A stretch of DNA of 64,000 nucleotides, from the NCBI GenBank assembly GCA_027082955.1, contig JALWTA010000014.1:1-64000 (forward strand), given 5' to 3'. The notes under the pieces are model-generated. The model did no database searches, had not been told where the DNA came from, and saw nothing but the letters and a program-made list of their open reading frames with translations. The translations under genes were made by a program, and so were the position numbers. This stretch comes from Sulfurovum sp. GTDB lineage: Bacteria > Campylobacterota > Campylobacteria > Campylobacterales > Sulfurovaceae. Each line of letters begins with the position of its first letter. Position 1 is the first letter of the stretch. This document shows positions 24,335 through 33,618 of the stretch, one piece after another.

Positions 24335-25981
24335 ATGCGAATCTTATTGCTCGTTACCGCCTTCAACTCACTGACACAGGCAGTCTATGTTTCCCTTAAG
24401 GATAGAGGGGAAGAGGTGGCTGTTGCGTATGCGATCACCCAAGAGCAGATGCTGCAGGAGATAGAGGCATTTTCACCTGACATTATTTTATGTCCTTTTT
24501 TGAAGCATTATCTACCTCCGAGTATCTATGAAGTCTATCCTACTTTCATCTTTCATCCCGGTCCAAGAGGCGACAGAGGTCCCAATGCTTTGGAGTATGC
24601 CTTGCAGAGTGAGAGTAAACGATGGGGCGTTACCATTCTAAGAGCTAATGCTGAGTATGACGGGGGCGATATCTATGCCGAAGCGGACTTTTCTGTGCGT
24701 GACACCTACAAAGCGTCACTTTATAGAAGAGAGGTTGTGGCGGCATCGCTTGAGGCATTGGAGCATTTTTTTGCACATTTTCAAAACAGTGAGAGTATTC
24801 CGCAGATACTCAACCCGCTTCATGCGCAATTTACCCAGCAGATGCGTGCCATAGATTGGGAGCATGACACTACGGAGACGATTATCAGGAAGATTCACCT
24901 CTCCGATTCGCATCCGGGTGTGCTTGATGAGATACTGGGGGTGCCGTGCTATCTCTACGGCGTACACAAAGAGGCGAAGTTTCGCGGCAAGCCCAAAGAG
25001 GTACTTGCCAAACGCGACGGGGCGATCTGCCTGGGTACGGTAGATGGTGCCGTGTGGATCAGCCATCTCAAGGAGCCTGGCAGGTTTAAGCTGTCTGCTA
25101 CCTATGTGCTCAAAGAGAGGCTCAAGGGGGTCAAAGAGGAGCGTCTGCCGCTCATATTTGACCGCAGCTACGATACTTTCCATGAAGTATGGGTGGAGCA
25201 AAAAGAGGAAGTGGCGTATCTACACTTCAACTTCCATAACGGTGCGATGAGTACCGCGCAGTGCATACGGCTCAAATATGCCGTCGAGTATCTTGCCGGA
25301 GAGTGTGACGTACTGGTATTGATGGGCGGGGAGGACTTCTTCTCCAACGGTATCCACCTCAATATCCTTGAAGACAGCCAAAAGCAGGGAGAGGACGGCT
25401 GGGCAAATATCAATGCGATGAACGATCTGATCCGTTCGATCCTCTTTGCCGAAGATGTGGTAACAATCGCTTCGTTTCATCGCAATGCAGGGGCAGGTGG
25501 CGTATTTCTCGGTCTGGCGTGTGATTTTGTTGTGGGTCGGCAGGGGGTGGTGTTCAATCCGCACTACAAAACACTGGGGCTTACAGGCAGCGAATACCAC
25601 ACCTACACACTTCCAAAAAGGGTGGGCAGTGCCAAAGCGAAGGAGCTTCTGGATGCGTGTCTGCCTATCTCTGCCAAGGAGGCTCACAGCATCGGTATGA
25701 TCGATGCAGTCTTTGAAAGTGAGAACTATGCTGCATCACTGCATGCCTTTGCCAAGTCAAAGATAGATGCTGACTACCTTTGGGAGAAACAGGAGTATCT
25801 GGAGATACACGCAGAGGAGATTGAGCAGTGCAAAGAGCGAGAAATCGAGGTGATGTATCCGGAGTTTTGGGAAGAGGAGAGCCCTTTTCATACGTTCAGA
25901 CGCGAGTTCGTCTACAAAGTCTGCCCAAGAGAAACACCCAAAAGGCTCATGGCAACAAACCAAAGGAAGCAATATGCATGA
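24335..25981 (+). CDS. hypX: Hydrogenase maturation factor HypX (CO ligand synthesis)
   Basis: This 548-residue protein joins an N-terminal formyltransferase-like half (HPGPRGDRGPNALEYAL near residue 72) to a C-terminal enoyl-CoA hydratase-like half (GGEDFFSNGIHLN, NAGAGGVFLGLACDFVV). HypX/HoxX makes the CO ligand of the NiFe centre from N10-formyl-tetrahydrofolate through formyl-CoA. It is found in organisms that mature hydrogenase in the presence of oxygen. It lies 9 bases after hypE and overlaps hypA by 8 bases. Confidence 0.92.
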   Translation: MRILLLVTAFNSLTQAVYVSLKDRGEEVAVAYAITQEQMLQEIEAFSPDIILCPFLKHYLPPSIYEVYPTFIFHPGPRGDRGPNALEYALQSESKRWGVTILRANAEYDGGDIYAEADFSVRDTYKASLYRREVVAASLEALEHFFAHFQNSESIPQILNPLHAQFTQQMRAIDWEHDTTETIIRKIHLSDSHPGVLDEILGVPCYLYGVHKEAKFRGKPKEVLAKRDGAICLGTVDGAVWISHLKEPGRFKLSATYVLKERLKGVKEERLPLIFDRSYDTFHEVWVEQKEEVAYLHFNFHNGAMSTAQCIRLKYAVEYLAGECDVLVLMGGEDFFSNGIHLNILEDSQKQGEDGWANINAMNDLIRSILFAEDVVTIASFHRNAGAGGVFLGLACDFVVGRQGVVFNPHYKTLGLTGSEYHTYTLPKRVGSAKAKELLDACLPISAKEAHSIGMIDAVFESENYAASLHAFAKSKIDADYLWEKQEYLEIHAEEIEQCKEREIEVMYPEFWEEESPFHTFRREFVYKVCPRETPKRLMATNQRKQYA

Positions 25982-26315
25982 ATACAGTGTAGTACAGGCA
26001 CTCCTCAACCAGTGTGAAGCGGTCGCCGAAGAGAATGGTGCCGAAAAAATTACCAAAGTGATATGCAAAATAGGGGTGATGAGCGGCATCGAGATACATC
26101 TGCTCAAGGTGGCATTCGATACCTTCAAAGAAGGAACGATGTGTGAGGATGCGGAGTTTATCATCAACGAGCAGAAACTCAAGCTTGAGTGCCGTGACTG
26201 CGGGCATATCTTTGAGACCGACGAGGTACGTTACTTCTGTGTAGCATGTGAGAGTCTGAAAGTCAAGGTGCTTGATGGGGAAGATATGTACCTCATGAGT
26301 CTGGAAATGGAATAA
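25974..26315 (+). CDS. hypA: Hydrogenase nickel chaperone HypA
   Basis: HypA (113 residues) binds nickel at its N terminus (MHEYSVV, His2) and hands it over with HypB. The zinc site is formed by CRDC and CVAC (about residues 73-76 and 91-94). Length and motifs match the family. It overlaps the end of hypX, with AAAGGAAG upstream of the ATG. Confidence 0.96.
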   Translation: MHEYSVVQALLNQCEAVAEENGAEKITKVICKIGVMSGIEIHLLKVAFDTFKEGTMCEDAEFIINEQKLKLECRDCGHIFETDEVRYFCVACESLKVKVLDGEDMYLMSLEME

Positions 26316-26325
26316 GGAGCGAATA

Positions 26326-27078
26326 ATGCAAGAATACTGGGAACTCTATATGAAGCAGATCGACGGTAAGCCCGCTTCGGTACTCTTTAACGCCGGGATT
26401 TCAATGGAGATGGAGGAGGTGCAATACAGCTATCCGATCATCGCTTTTGTCAAAGTCAAACTCAAAGAGCCCAATGAACGGAGCATGCTCAGTGAATCGG
26501 AAGAGCCGGAGATCTCCTATCTTGAAGACAAGCTTGAAGCCTCTTTGATCAAGTTTCGTATCGGGAAATATGTCGGTCGCATCATCAGCGACGGGTATGT
26601 GACATTCCTTTACTACCTGCAGTTTACCTACAACTGGCAGGATTTTCTGGCGTTTGCACTTGGTGAGTTTGAAAGTTATGAGATCAGCAGCGGTTATCAG
26701 GATGATGCTCAGTGGGGCTACTATCAAAACCTTCTCTACCCAAGCCCCAAAGAGTGGCAGATCATCCAAAACCATAAAGTCTGCGATGCGATGCGTGCCA
26801 AAGAGGACAATCTCCATCTGCCTCGTGCAATAGAGCATAAACTCTTTTTTACAGAGAATGAGGCACAGCGTGATGCTCTGATAGAGAAGCTTCAAGAGGA
26901 GGGCTTCAAGGTGCAAAATGAGATTGAAAATGAAGATGGCATTAAGGGGCTGAGCTTCTATCGCATCGATAAACCCTTCTATCACGATATCGATGAGCTG
27001 ACCCTCACATTGATCGATCTGCTTGAAGCACACGGTGCCAGCTATGATGGCTGGGAGACAAGCATCGTCAAATCATAA
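26326..27078 (+). CDS. DUF695/RraB-domain protein
   Basis: This 250-residue soluble protein has a DUF695-like N-terminal part (residues 1-140) and an RraB-like C-terminal part (about 165-250, ending ASYDGWETSIV). RraB proteins modulate RNase E in gammaproteobacteria, but a similar role here is only suggested by the fold. It is the last gene of the hyp run, 10 bases after hypA and preceded by AAGGAG. Its 3' end overlaps the convergent protease gene by 6 bases. No known role in hydrogenase maturation. Confidence 0.72.
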   Translation: MQEYWELYMKQIDGKPASVLFNAGISMEMEEVQYSYPIIAFVKVKLKEPNERSMLSESEEPEISYLEDKLEASLIKFRIGKYVGRIISDGYVTFLYYLQFTYNWQDFLAFALGEFESYEISSGYQDDAQWGYYQNLLYPSPKEWQIIQNHKVCDAMRAKEDNLHLPRAIEHKLFFTENEAQRDALIEKLQEEGFKVQNEIENEDGIKGLSFYRIDKPFYHDIDELTLTLIDLLEAHGASYDGWETSIVKS

Positions 27079-27591
27079 TCCATTGGCACGGTTGATGATC
27101 TCCTGCAATGATACTTTAGATGAAGTCGGGCTGGCTTCGATCCCTTTTTTCTTCAGATACTGCAACACCACCGAAATATACCCTTCAAAGGCATCTTTGA
27201 TCGTCTTGCTCAAAGCGATCTCGAAAGTCACATGCTGCGGTATGATGCCTATGAGCATTGTCTCGGGTACCTCATAGCCTTGCAGTTCAAGCATATCGAG
27301 ACACTGTATCACCCCGATCTCATGCGCACCGCCGCTGTTGAGTCCATACCCTGCCAGCTCCTGTGCCGGGATGGCATAGATTGATGCAGGATCATCCTCC
27401 AGCTCGATGGAGTCAAGGATCAAAATAGGGTCACCTTCAAGAAAATAGTTGAAGAGGTTGATCCCCTGTACCCCACCGTTTACAATATTTACGGCAGGAT
27501 CAAAGGTAAAGTTCTGTGACAGATAGCTTGCCGCATAGACACCGAGCCCGTCATCTTTTTGCAGTATGTTACCGATCCCTATAATAGTCAT
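27073..27591 (-). CDS. Second hydrogenase maturation protease (HyaD/HupD family)
   Basis: This 172-residue protein has the family signature IGIGNILQKDDGLGVYAASYL at the N terminus, with the nickel-contacting acidic residue, and SGGAHEIGV with the conserved histidine. It would clip the tail of a large subunit. HydD already serves HydB, and the sensor-like large subunit has no tail, so this protease probably serves another hydrogenase outside the window. It faces the hyp operon. GGAAAG precedes the ATG. Confidence 0.9.
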   Translation of the reverse strand: MTIIGIGNILQKDDGLGVYAASYLSQNFTFDPAVNIVNGGVQGINLFNYFLEGDPILILDSIELEDDPASIYAIPAQELAGYGLNSGGAHEIGVIQCLDMLELQGYEVPETMLIGIIPQHVTFEIALSKTIKDAFEGYISVVLQYLKKKGIEASPTSSKVSLQEIINRANGL

Positions 27592-27870
27592 GAACTTTCC
27601 ATTGTTTAATTATGAAATTATAGCTTATTGGTCTATAAGATGCCGCATGTCTTTTTGAGGTTAATGATTTGACTGTGAAATTTACCAATATTATTGGGGT
27701 AATGTGTTTTGTTAATTTTGTTGGTAATATCTTAGAAGAGCTCTGTTTAATTTCTTCTACTATGCTCATCCATAAATATATCCCTCAATGACCTGATTGC
27801 CGATCACCCAAAGAATCCGGTCATATGCTTCTTTGGATATCTCATCTTTGTGCTTTTTTCTGTTCCCCAT
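27569..27870 (-). other. Two tiny overlapping reading frames, weak gene candidates
   Basis: On the minus strand a 34-codon frame (27766-27870, starting MGNRKKHKDEISKEAYDR) overlaps a 66-codon frame (27569-27769, starting MSIVEEIKQSSSKILP) as ATGA. The second runs into the start of the protease gene. Neither has a family I recognise. The first looks more protein-like, with acidic and basic residues and a weak purine-rich upstream site. The rest of 27592-28083 is AT-rich, and I see nothing else in it. Confidence 0.25.
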
Positions 27871-28083
27871 GTCATTTTCTTTCTTTGTTATATTTGTGTT
27901 AAAACCTACTGGTCATCCTGTACTGATTGAACCTTCTCATATCGATGAAAATATTATATTCCAGTTTTGTAGAACAACACCACATTAAATATCGTTCATA
28001 TGGGCTTTTCCCCACATTAATTGTACTATTACTCTTGATTTTTATAGGTATTCTCAAAGATGCGGTTGCAGGCAACTAATTCT

Positions 28084-28289
28084 CTATGATACCAGACTGC
28101 TTGGCAGTCTGGTCACTTCTAATATTCTTTTATTTTCTTCACAACACACTTTTCTTGCTTTTTTAACACTTGAACAGTCAGCAACTTGACTAGTAACATA
28201 AATGACTGTACCAAAGATGAAAACCAGCATTGTACCTATGAAGATAGAAACAAAAAACAATATTTTTGCTATCTTTATTTTTTTGCCAT
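28084..28289 (-). pseudogene. Small single-span membrane protein gene interrupted in an A7 run
   Basis: An AAGGAG site 8 bases before ATG (28289) introduces MAKK and then a stop. One extra A in the A7 run (28278-28284) would open a 68-codon frame: MAKKIKIAKIL, then the hydrophobic span FFVSIFIGTMLVFIFGTVIY, then a cysteine-bearing tail (DCSSVKK, VCCEENK) ending at 28084. This looks like a real small inner-membrane protein gene with a frameshift, a sequencing error, or slippage on the A tract. Confidence 0.5.
28092..28112. terminator. Perfect 9-bp hairpin at the end of the small membrane protein frame
   Basis: CCAGACTGC and GCAGTCTGG enclose a TTG loop. It overlaps the last codons of the frameshifted gene. 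No T run follows on the minus strand, and AT-rich sequence follows on the plus strand. It may be a terminator or a stabilising 3' hairpin. Confidence 0.4.
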
Positions 28290-28388
28290 GATCGTATCTC
28301 CTTTTGGTTCATTGGTATGATTCAGATATGTGCTGTGTATGCGTACTTTTCTATGACACATGCTATAATGGCGCAAAAAAGAGGTATC

Positions 28389-29186
28389 ATGAACCTAAAA
28401 GATTGTATAGGGCTTGGAGTAGCTGGAAACTTTGCACACCATCTTGAACAGGCAGGTGAGCTGAAAGATTTTGAAAATGTTGTGACCGAAGTACCGGAAG
28501 CACCAAAAGGCATTTTTCCGTTCTATCTTCCTGGCAGTGACGATTTTCTTGGTATCTACAGTATTGGTACAGAGAAGCTTCAACTGCCCTCTTATGAGGC
28601 AAATGCGCAGGTAGAGCCGGAGATTGCAGTGCTGTTTGACATCGTTTATGATGAGACGATGGTGGTAGCAGATATTATTGCCAAAAAATTTACGACATTC
28701 AATGACTGTACCATCCGAAAAGAGGGTGCAAAGAAGATCTCTGAAAAGAAGTCATGGGGAGAAGACTCTAAAGGCATTGGTGACAAGTGGATCGAGATAG
28801 ACTGTTTTGAAGAGGGCGGTGTAATGGACAGCTACCATCTCTGTTCGTTTGTCAAACGTGACGGGGTGCTGCACCCTTATGGCGTGGATGCACCGCTGCT
28901 TGGTTACAGCTACTTTTATGATAGGCTAAAACAGTGGTTGATTGGTAAGATGAATGAGCAGAAAGATTTTGGACCGCTGGAGGATATAGCCATGCATCTA
29001 AAGAAGTGTGGCTATCCAAAACAGGCACTTATCAGCATCGGTGCAACAGCCTATGCCGAATTTGGTGAATCAAACTATCTGCAAAGCGGTGATGAGGTGT
29101 ATGTAATCGCGTATGATGCAAAAAGAGAGGAGGGGACGCTTGAATCCTCTCCAAGTAAAGTGATCCTACACCAGAAGGTGAAGTGA
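28389..29186 (+). CDS. DUF5718-family protein
   Basis: This 265-residue soluble protein starts MNLKDCIGLGVAGNFAHHLEQ and has GIYSIGTEKLQLPSYEANAQVEPE and an acidic middle region. I match it to DUF5718, a family of unknown function seen in Campylobacterota and some others. The layout recalls fumarylacetoacetase-like folds, but no active site can be named. ATG at 28389 is preferred, with AAGAGG just upstream. It is convergent with the ferritin-like gene, with no gap between the two stops. Confidence 0.6.
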   Translation: MNLKDCIGLGVAGNFAHHLEQAGELKDFENVVTEVPEAPKGIFPFYLPGSDDFLGIYSIGTEKLQLPSYEANAQVEPEIAVLFDIVYDETMVVADIIAKKFTTFNDCTIRKEGAKKISEKKSWGEDSKGIGDKWIEIDCFEEGGVMDSYHLCSFVKRDGVLHPYGVDAPLLGYSYFYDRLKQWLIGKMNEQKDFGPLEDIAMHLKKCGYPKQALISIGATAYAEFGESNYLQSGDEVYVIAYDAKREEGTLESSPSKVILHQKVK

Positions 29187-29705
29187 TCAGTTATTGAATT
29201 GCTGCTTGATTTCTGTGACAAACTCGGTAATATCGTCATGGAGTGCCTGCAGATCCTCTTCATGCTCTACTTCATCTGCGAGGATCTGTGATACGATGTC
29301 ATAGGTGACGATATCTTTGTTCTGGGTTGCTTCGGCGATGCGTGAGTAGACGCTGATGGCACACTGCTCCCCTTTGATGGCATCTTCGAGGATATTGACC
29401 ACATTGTAGGTTTCAGGTGCATCATAGCCGCAGTTGGTGTGTGTAAACCATGCTTCCGGATGTAGCAATGGGGTACCGCCAAGCTGGAGAATTCTGTCTG
29501 CTACCATATTGGCATGCCGAAGTTCGTCAGCTGCATGCTGGGTCAATTCGGTGATAGCGGCATCTTTCATAATACCTGTGATGACTTTGGCTTCAATAAA
29601 ATACTGATAGTATGCCAGCCACTCATCCGCATACGCACGGTTTAGCATGGTGATGATCTCATCGATCTCAATGCCGTGAATGATCGAATTTCCTTTGCGT
29701 GCCAT
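29187..29705 (-). CDS. Ferritin-like/Dps-type iron storage protein
   Basis: This 172-residue four-helix protein has the metal ligands of the ferritin superfamily in order: ADEWLAYYQY, ADELRHANMVAD, KGEQCAISVYSR and LADEVEHEEDL. The spacing fits a bacterioferritin-like or archaeal-type Dps protein that oxidises and stores iron and protects against peroxide. AAAGGAG lies upstream of the ATG. It is probably a single-gene unit. Confidence 0.88.
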   Translation of the reverse strand: MARKGNSIIHGIEIDEIITMLNRAYADEWLAYYQYFIEAKVITGIMKDAAITELTQHAADELRHANMVADRILQLGGTPLLHPEAWFTHTNCGYDAPETYNVVNILEDAIKGEQCAISVYSRIAEATQNKDIVTYDIVSQILADEVEHEEDLQALHDDITEFVTEIKQQFNN

Positions 29706-29789
29706 GATAACTCCTTTAAGATAATGTTATATCATAAGATGACATAATCTATAGTATCGGAGTTTTACTTAAAGGAAAATAATTATTAT

Positions 29790-30923
29790 CTAACTTTTGA
29801 ACCACCCTTTGATTTTGTCGAATGCCGATTCAAAGGTACTTTTGTGTGGATGGCTCTCTACGCCGTAGCTCTCTTGCAGTTTTTCAAGCAGTGCTTTTTG
29901 CTCCTCATTGACCTTCTTGGGCAGTACCATCTTGATTTGCGCAATAAGGCGTCCTTTACGTCCGCTATGTACATCAGCGATCCCTTCCCCTTCAAAGACA
30001 AACTGCTCACGGTCTTTGGTGCCCTGCTTGAGTTCGAGTTCAAGTTTTCCTTTGAGTGCAGGGATGGTAATGGTCTCTCCGAGGATCGCCTGGGTGAAAA
30101 AGACCGGTACTTCAATATAGACATCGTTCCCGTTACGGACAAAGTGTTCATCTTCCTCGACATAGAAGACAAGGTAGAGATCGCCGCGCTGTCCGTTCTT
30201 AGCTTCGTTACCGTAACCCTGTGCACGGAGTCTATTGCCGCTGTCGACCCCTGCCGGAATCTTAATGGTGACGGTACCCTCTTTGGTCTCATAGCCTTTG
30301 CCGTGACAGGTAGGGCATTTTTGCTCTATCTTTTTGCCCATGCCATGACATTTTGGACACTCCTGTGTAAAGGTCATGAACCCCTGACGCATCATGATCT
30401 GTCCTTGACCGCCACAGTAGTCACAGGTACTTAGTTTGCCGTCTTTTGCTCCGGTACCTTCACAGTCACGACAGTAAGTCTTGTAGGTGATGTCGATCTT
30501 CTTCTCGCAGCCAAAGACCGCTTCGTTGAATTTCAAAGGGAGCTCCATTTCAAGGTCGAGTGCATACTTTTGGCTCGGATCGCGTCTGCTGCGTCCAAAT
30601 CCGCCGCCAAATCCGCCGCCTCCTCCGAACATGGAGTTGAAGATATCCATAATATCATCCATACTTGCATTGCCAAACCCGCCGCCGGCTCCCTGACCCT
30701 GAAGTCCCTCTTTCCCGTATCGGTCGTAGATAGCGCGTTTCTCATCGTCACTGAGCACCTGATAGGCTTCATTGATCAGTTTGAACTTCTCTTCGGCTTC
30801 CTTGTCGTCAGGGTTTCTGTCCGGATGATACTTCAGTGCCAGTTTCCGGTAGGCTTTTTTCAGTTCGGCTCCGGTGCAGTCCCTGCTAACCTCAAGTATT
30901 TCATAGTAGTCCATTTTCGTCAT
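29790..30923 (-). CDS. dnaJ: Chaperone DnaJ
   Basis: DnaJ (377 residues) stimulates the ATPase of DnaK and binds unfolded proteins. It shows the J domain (residues 4-68, with YHPDRNP), a Gly/Phe region ([10 protein letters not shown] near 100-110), four CxxCxGxG zinc repeats ([32 protein letters not shown]) and the C-terminal substrate-binding domain. ATG at 30923 is favoured by AGGAG 7 bases upstream. dnaK itself lies 4 kb away in another unit. Confidence 0.97.
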   Translation of the reverse strand: MTKMDYYEILEVSRDCTGAELKKAYRKLALKYHPDRNPDDKEAEEKFKLINEAYQVLSDDEKRAIYDRYGKEGLQGQGAGGGFGNASMDDIMDIFNSMFGGGGGFGGGFGRSRRDPSQKYALDLEMELPLKFNEAVFGCEKKIDITYKTYCRDCEGTGAKDGKLSTCDYCGGQGQIMMRQGFMTFTQECPKCHGMGKKIEQKCPTCHGKGYETKEGTVTIKIPAGVDSGNRLRAQGYGNEAKNGQRGDLYLVFYVEEDEHFVRNGNDVYIEVPVFFTQAILGETITIPALKGKLELELKQGTKDREQFVFEGEGIADVHSGRKGRLIAQIKMVLPKKVNEEQKALLEKLQESYGVESHPHKSTFESAFDKIKGWFKS

Positions 30924-31009
30924 TGCCGTGCTCCTGTTTCATTACAAAATATTGGGCGAATTCTACCATAATTTCGTTATAATGGCGAATTAAAAAAAGG
31001 TGGGTAATC

Positions 31010-31309
31010 ATGGTCGTACACATTGTACTTTTCAAGTTCAAAGAAGAACATAAACAGGCTAACATGATACAGGCAAAGCAGATGCTTGAAAACCTGATGG
31101 GAGCGGTGCCGTCACTGCGCAGTATTGATGTGGGGCTCAATTTCTCCAAAGAAGAACGGGCGATGGATTTGAGTATTATCACGGCATTTGAGAGTAAAGA
31201 GGGGCTGGAAGCCTATGCTGTGCATCCTGAACACCTTAAAGTGGTTGAGTTCATTAAAGAGGTGGTTGAGTACTCTAAAGTGGTGGACTATGAAAAGCAC
31301 GATGTGTGA
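31010..31309 (+). CDS. Dabb (stress-responsive A/B barrel) domain protein
   Basis: This 99-residue protein begins MVVHIVLFKFKEE and has the internal pattern IDVGLNFS...SIITAFESKEGLEAYAVHPEHLKVVEFI, typical of dimeric Dabb proteins. Function is unknown for most bacterial members; some are small monooxygenases or stress proteins. It is divergent from dnaJ, 86 bases away. AAAGGTG precedes the ATG. Confidence 0.85.
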   Translation: MVVHIVLFKFKEEHKQANMIQAKQMLENLMGAVPSLRSIDVGLNFSKEERAMDLSIITAFESKEGLEAYAVHPEHLKVVEFIKEVVEYSKVVDYEKHDV

Positions 31310-31383
31310 TAAAATTAGAAATTAGAAATTCAGGATACTTGTCTTTCGTTCCACCGAGATGATGGGAATGAGTAAAGAGTATA

Positions 31384-31407
31384 GTGTAGGGTGCGTAACC
31401 ACGCACC
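31384..31407. repeat. Dispersed palindromic repeat, copy 1
   Basis: The core GGTGCGTAACCACGCACC folds into a perfect 7-bp stem with an AACC loop (31390-31407). With six upstream bases, the 24 bases are identical to 34896-34919. It lies in the 110-base gap before recR, next to an ATTAGAAATTAGAAATT run (31315-31331). Confidence 0.75.
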
Positions 31408-31420
31408 AAAAAGAGTAATC

Positions 31421-31990
31421 ATGAAACAACATAAAATAGAAGCCTTTGAAAACCTTGTTGAAGCATTTGGGTCATTGCCTTCTATAGGCAAGAAGACAGC
31501 TGTTCGGCTTGCCTATCATGCGGTGATGGAAGACGGGTTTGGAGCGCTCAAGCTTGCCCATGCCATCGAGCATGCGGTGGGGAGCATCCAAAAGTGCAGT
31601 AAGTGCCACAATATGAGTGAGGATGAGCTGTGCGGTATCTGTTCTGACCCTTATCGTGATACCTCCAAGCTCTGTATCGTGCAGAGTGCCAAAGATATCT
31701 TGACCATTGAAGAGAGCGGACAGTTTGACGGGGTCTATTATGTCGTTTCACAGATTCAGGATCTGGATGAATCACATCTTTTCTATGCGGTTGAAGGGGT
31801 AGAAGAAATCATCTTTGCTTTTCCGCCAAGTATTGCAACAGACACAATGATCCTTTACATCGAGGACAAACTCTCCGGATTGCCCCTAACATTTACGAAG
31901 ATCGCACAAGGAGTGCCTACAGGGGTAGAACTTGAAAATATTGACCTCATGTCACTTTCACGTGCGCTTGAGGCAAGAGTAAAAATATAA
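31421..31990 (+). CDS. recR: Recombination protein RecR
   Basis: RecR (189 residues) acts with RecO (and RecF where present) to load RecA at gapped DNA. A helix-hairpin-helix (LPSIGKKTAVRLAYH), a zinc finger (CSKCHNMSEDELCGIC, about residues 53-68) and the Toprim domain (LCIVQSAKDILTIEES) follow in order. ATG at 31421 is chosen because the upstream in-frame sequence is the palindromic repeat and not conserved protein. Confidence 0.95.
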   Translation: MKQHKIEAFENLVEAFGSLPSIGKKTAVRLAYHAVMEDGFGALKLAHAIEHAVGSIQKCSKCHNMSEDELCGICSDPYRDTSKLCIVQSAKDILTIEESGQFDGVYYVVSQIQDLDESHLFYAVEGVEEIIFAFPPSIATDTMILYIEDKLSGLPLTFTKIAQGVPTGVELENIDLMSLSRALEARVKI

Positions 31991-32027
31991 AGGTGTACAG
32001 TGATACACCATTAATATGTCTATTTGG

Positions 32028-33074
32028 CTATCGCGTCTTTTGATCTATATAATCCTGCACAAATTTTCGTACATCACTGTAGACAAAGGAGTCCTTATAT
32101 CCATCTATCTTCCCTCCGCTTGCATTGGGATGACCACCGCCATTGCCGATCTGGGCAGCCATTTGGGAAACATCGACTTTGTTGTTGCTTCGCAGTGAAA
32201 AGTTCCCTCTGAAGTTGACATCCATGTAGAAGTCGTAGTCTGGGTTATTAACGAGGAATGTATTGCCGATGATAGAAGTGTTACCGACGTTGTAGCCGAG
32301 GATGCCTTTGTACTCTTTATAGTGGATGGTCAGGCGCTGTTTCTCCTTTGTAAGGAGGTCGGTAACATAGTAGGCGACAAGATTATCTTTGGTATTGTTT
32401 GCCCCTTTGTTGAAGAAGGCTTTTTTGATCTGATGCAGGTCATCATCAAGTACGATAGGGGCATCATGCTTATCGATACGTGCTTTTGCTGCTTCGATCA
32501 TGGCAAGTTTGAATGTTCTGTCTTCATCGGGAAAGAGAATACGGTTGATTTCTCGTGCACCCGAGATCATACCCAGCATTACTTTCCCATACTCAAAGTA
32601 TGGGTCTTGGTCTTTCCAGATGTCAATGGCGTTGATGGCTTTGACAATGTCTGCATATTCGTTATTTGCATCGAAATTGTAATGCTGCTGCAGCCAGTCG
32701 TAGGTGATGAGGGTGGCACAGCGGGAAGTATCGAGTTTGTACCATGCAAAGCGCTCTGCAGCATTGGCTCCGGTAGCGTGGTGGTCAAGAAGCTGGAGTT
32801 TGGCACCTATGCGGACAGCTTCTTTTTCGATCCAGTTCCCCTCTTTAGTAGTCAGGTTCAGGTCAGTAATGAGAATCAGGCGTTCGGTATCGCTGCCATG
32901 AATGAAAGTATCTTGTTCTATCTGTCCTATCATCTCTTCAAGGCGTGCTGTCACTTCAGGTCCGTAATTGGCATTATAGCATGTGATATGACCAAAACAT
33001 TTTGTGGTGAGGTATTGACAGCCGTAACCGTCAAGATCAATGTGGGAAAGATGATAGATACGCGGCTGTTTCAT
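32028..33074 (-). CDS. DHH/DHHA1-family phosphoesterase
   Basis: This 348-residue protein has the DHH metal motifs HIDLDG (residues 10-15), DHHAT (about 97-101) and a C-terminal DHHA1 domain with GGGHPNASGG near residue 316. Relatives are oligoribonucleases or cyclic-di-AMP phosphodiesterases of the NrnA/GdpP type, or other nucleic-acid phosphoesterases. The exact substrate cannot be read here. Its ATG overlaps the stop of the Rrf2 gene as TAATG, so both form one operon. Confidence 0.85.
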   Translation of the reverse strand: MKQPRIYHLSHIDLDGYGCQYLTTKCFGHITCYNANYGPEVTARLEEMIGQIEQDTFIHGSDTERLILITDLNLTTKEGNWIEKEAVRIGAKLQLLDHHATGANAAERFAWYKLDTSRCATLITYDWLQQHYNFDANNEYADIVKAINAIDIWKDQDPYFEYGKVMLGMISGAREINRILFPDEDRTFKLAMIEAAKARIDKHDAPIVLDDDLHQIKKAFFNKGANNTKDNLVAYYVTDLLTKEKQRLTIHYKEYKGILGYNVGNTSIIGNTFLVNNPDYDFYMDVNFRGNFSLRSNNKVDVSQMAAQIGNGGGHPNASGGKIDGYKDSFVYSDVRKFVQDYIDQKTR

Positions 33075-33472
33075 TAAAGGATGTCACTTAGCATCAAACC
33101 ATTGAGAAAATCATCTATTTTGGTTTGGAAATTAGCAAGAAAAGGAGAGATGGCACAGCTGCCGATTGCTCCATTGGGGCAGGTGTTGGTGTAGCTGGTA
33201 CAGTCAAAGACTGCCGGTGCTTTCCCTTCTGCTGCAAGGATGATGCTGCGTACAGTAATATTCTCAATCTCCTGTGCCAGTACGAAACCTCCGTGTGCTC
33301 CTTTGCGTGATTCAAGTATGCCCTCTTTTGCCAGGCTCTGGAGGATTTTTGCCAAAAAACTTTTTGGAATACTCAGCTCATTGGCGAGTTGTTCAGCACC
33401 TATAGGTTTGTCTGATTTGCGAATGGTATCCAGGGATAGCAGTGCATATTCACTTGCACGGGTCAATAACAT
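33074..33472 (-). CDS. Rrf2-family transcriptional regulator
   Basis: This 132-residue protein has the Rrf2 winged helix (LLTRASEYALLSLDTIRK, then AEQLANELSIPKSFLAKILQSLAKEGILESRKGAHGGF). Cysteines in CTSYTNTCPNGAIGSC (about residues 91-106) fit a [2Fe-2S] site as in IscR and NsrR, so it may sense iron-sulfur status, NO or oxidants. ATG at 33472 has AAGGTG 6 bases upstream. The targets are not visible; the DHH gene is co-transcribed. Confidence 0.88.
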   Translation of the reverse strand: MLLTRASEYALLSLDTIRKSDKPIGAEQLANELSIPKSFLAKILQSLAKEGILESRKGAHGGFVLAQEIENITVRSIILAAEGKAPAVFDCTSYTNTCPNGAIGSCAISPFLANFQTKIDDFLNGLMLSDIL

Positions 33473-33618
33473 ATAATACACCTTGATAATAATTAGGAGT
33501 ATTTTACTCTAAAATCTATTATAGAAAGATTTACTTTATGCTTCTAAGCCCTGTAAAAGATTATTATGCTATGATTTCGGACTCATTTGAGAATTTTTAT
33601 ACCAATCAGGAGGTCATT

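Noticed and set aside
27797-27988. Small plus-strand protein of 63 residues
   Set aside because: No ribosome site, low-complexity start, and it overlaps the more protein-like minus-strand frame.
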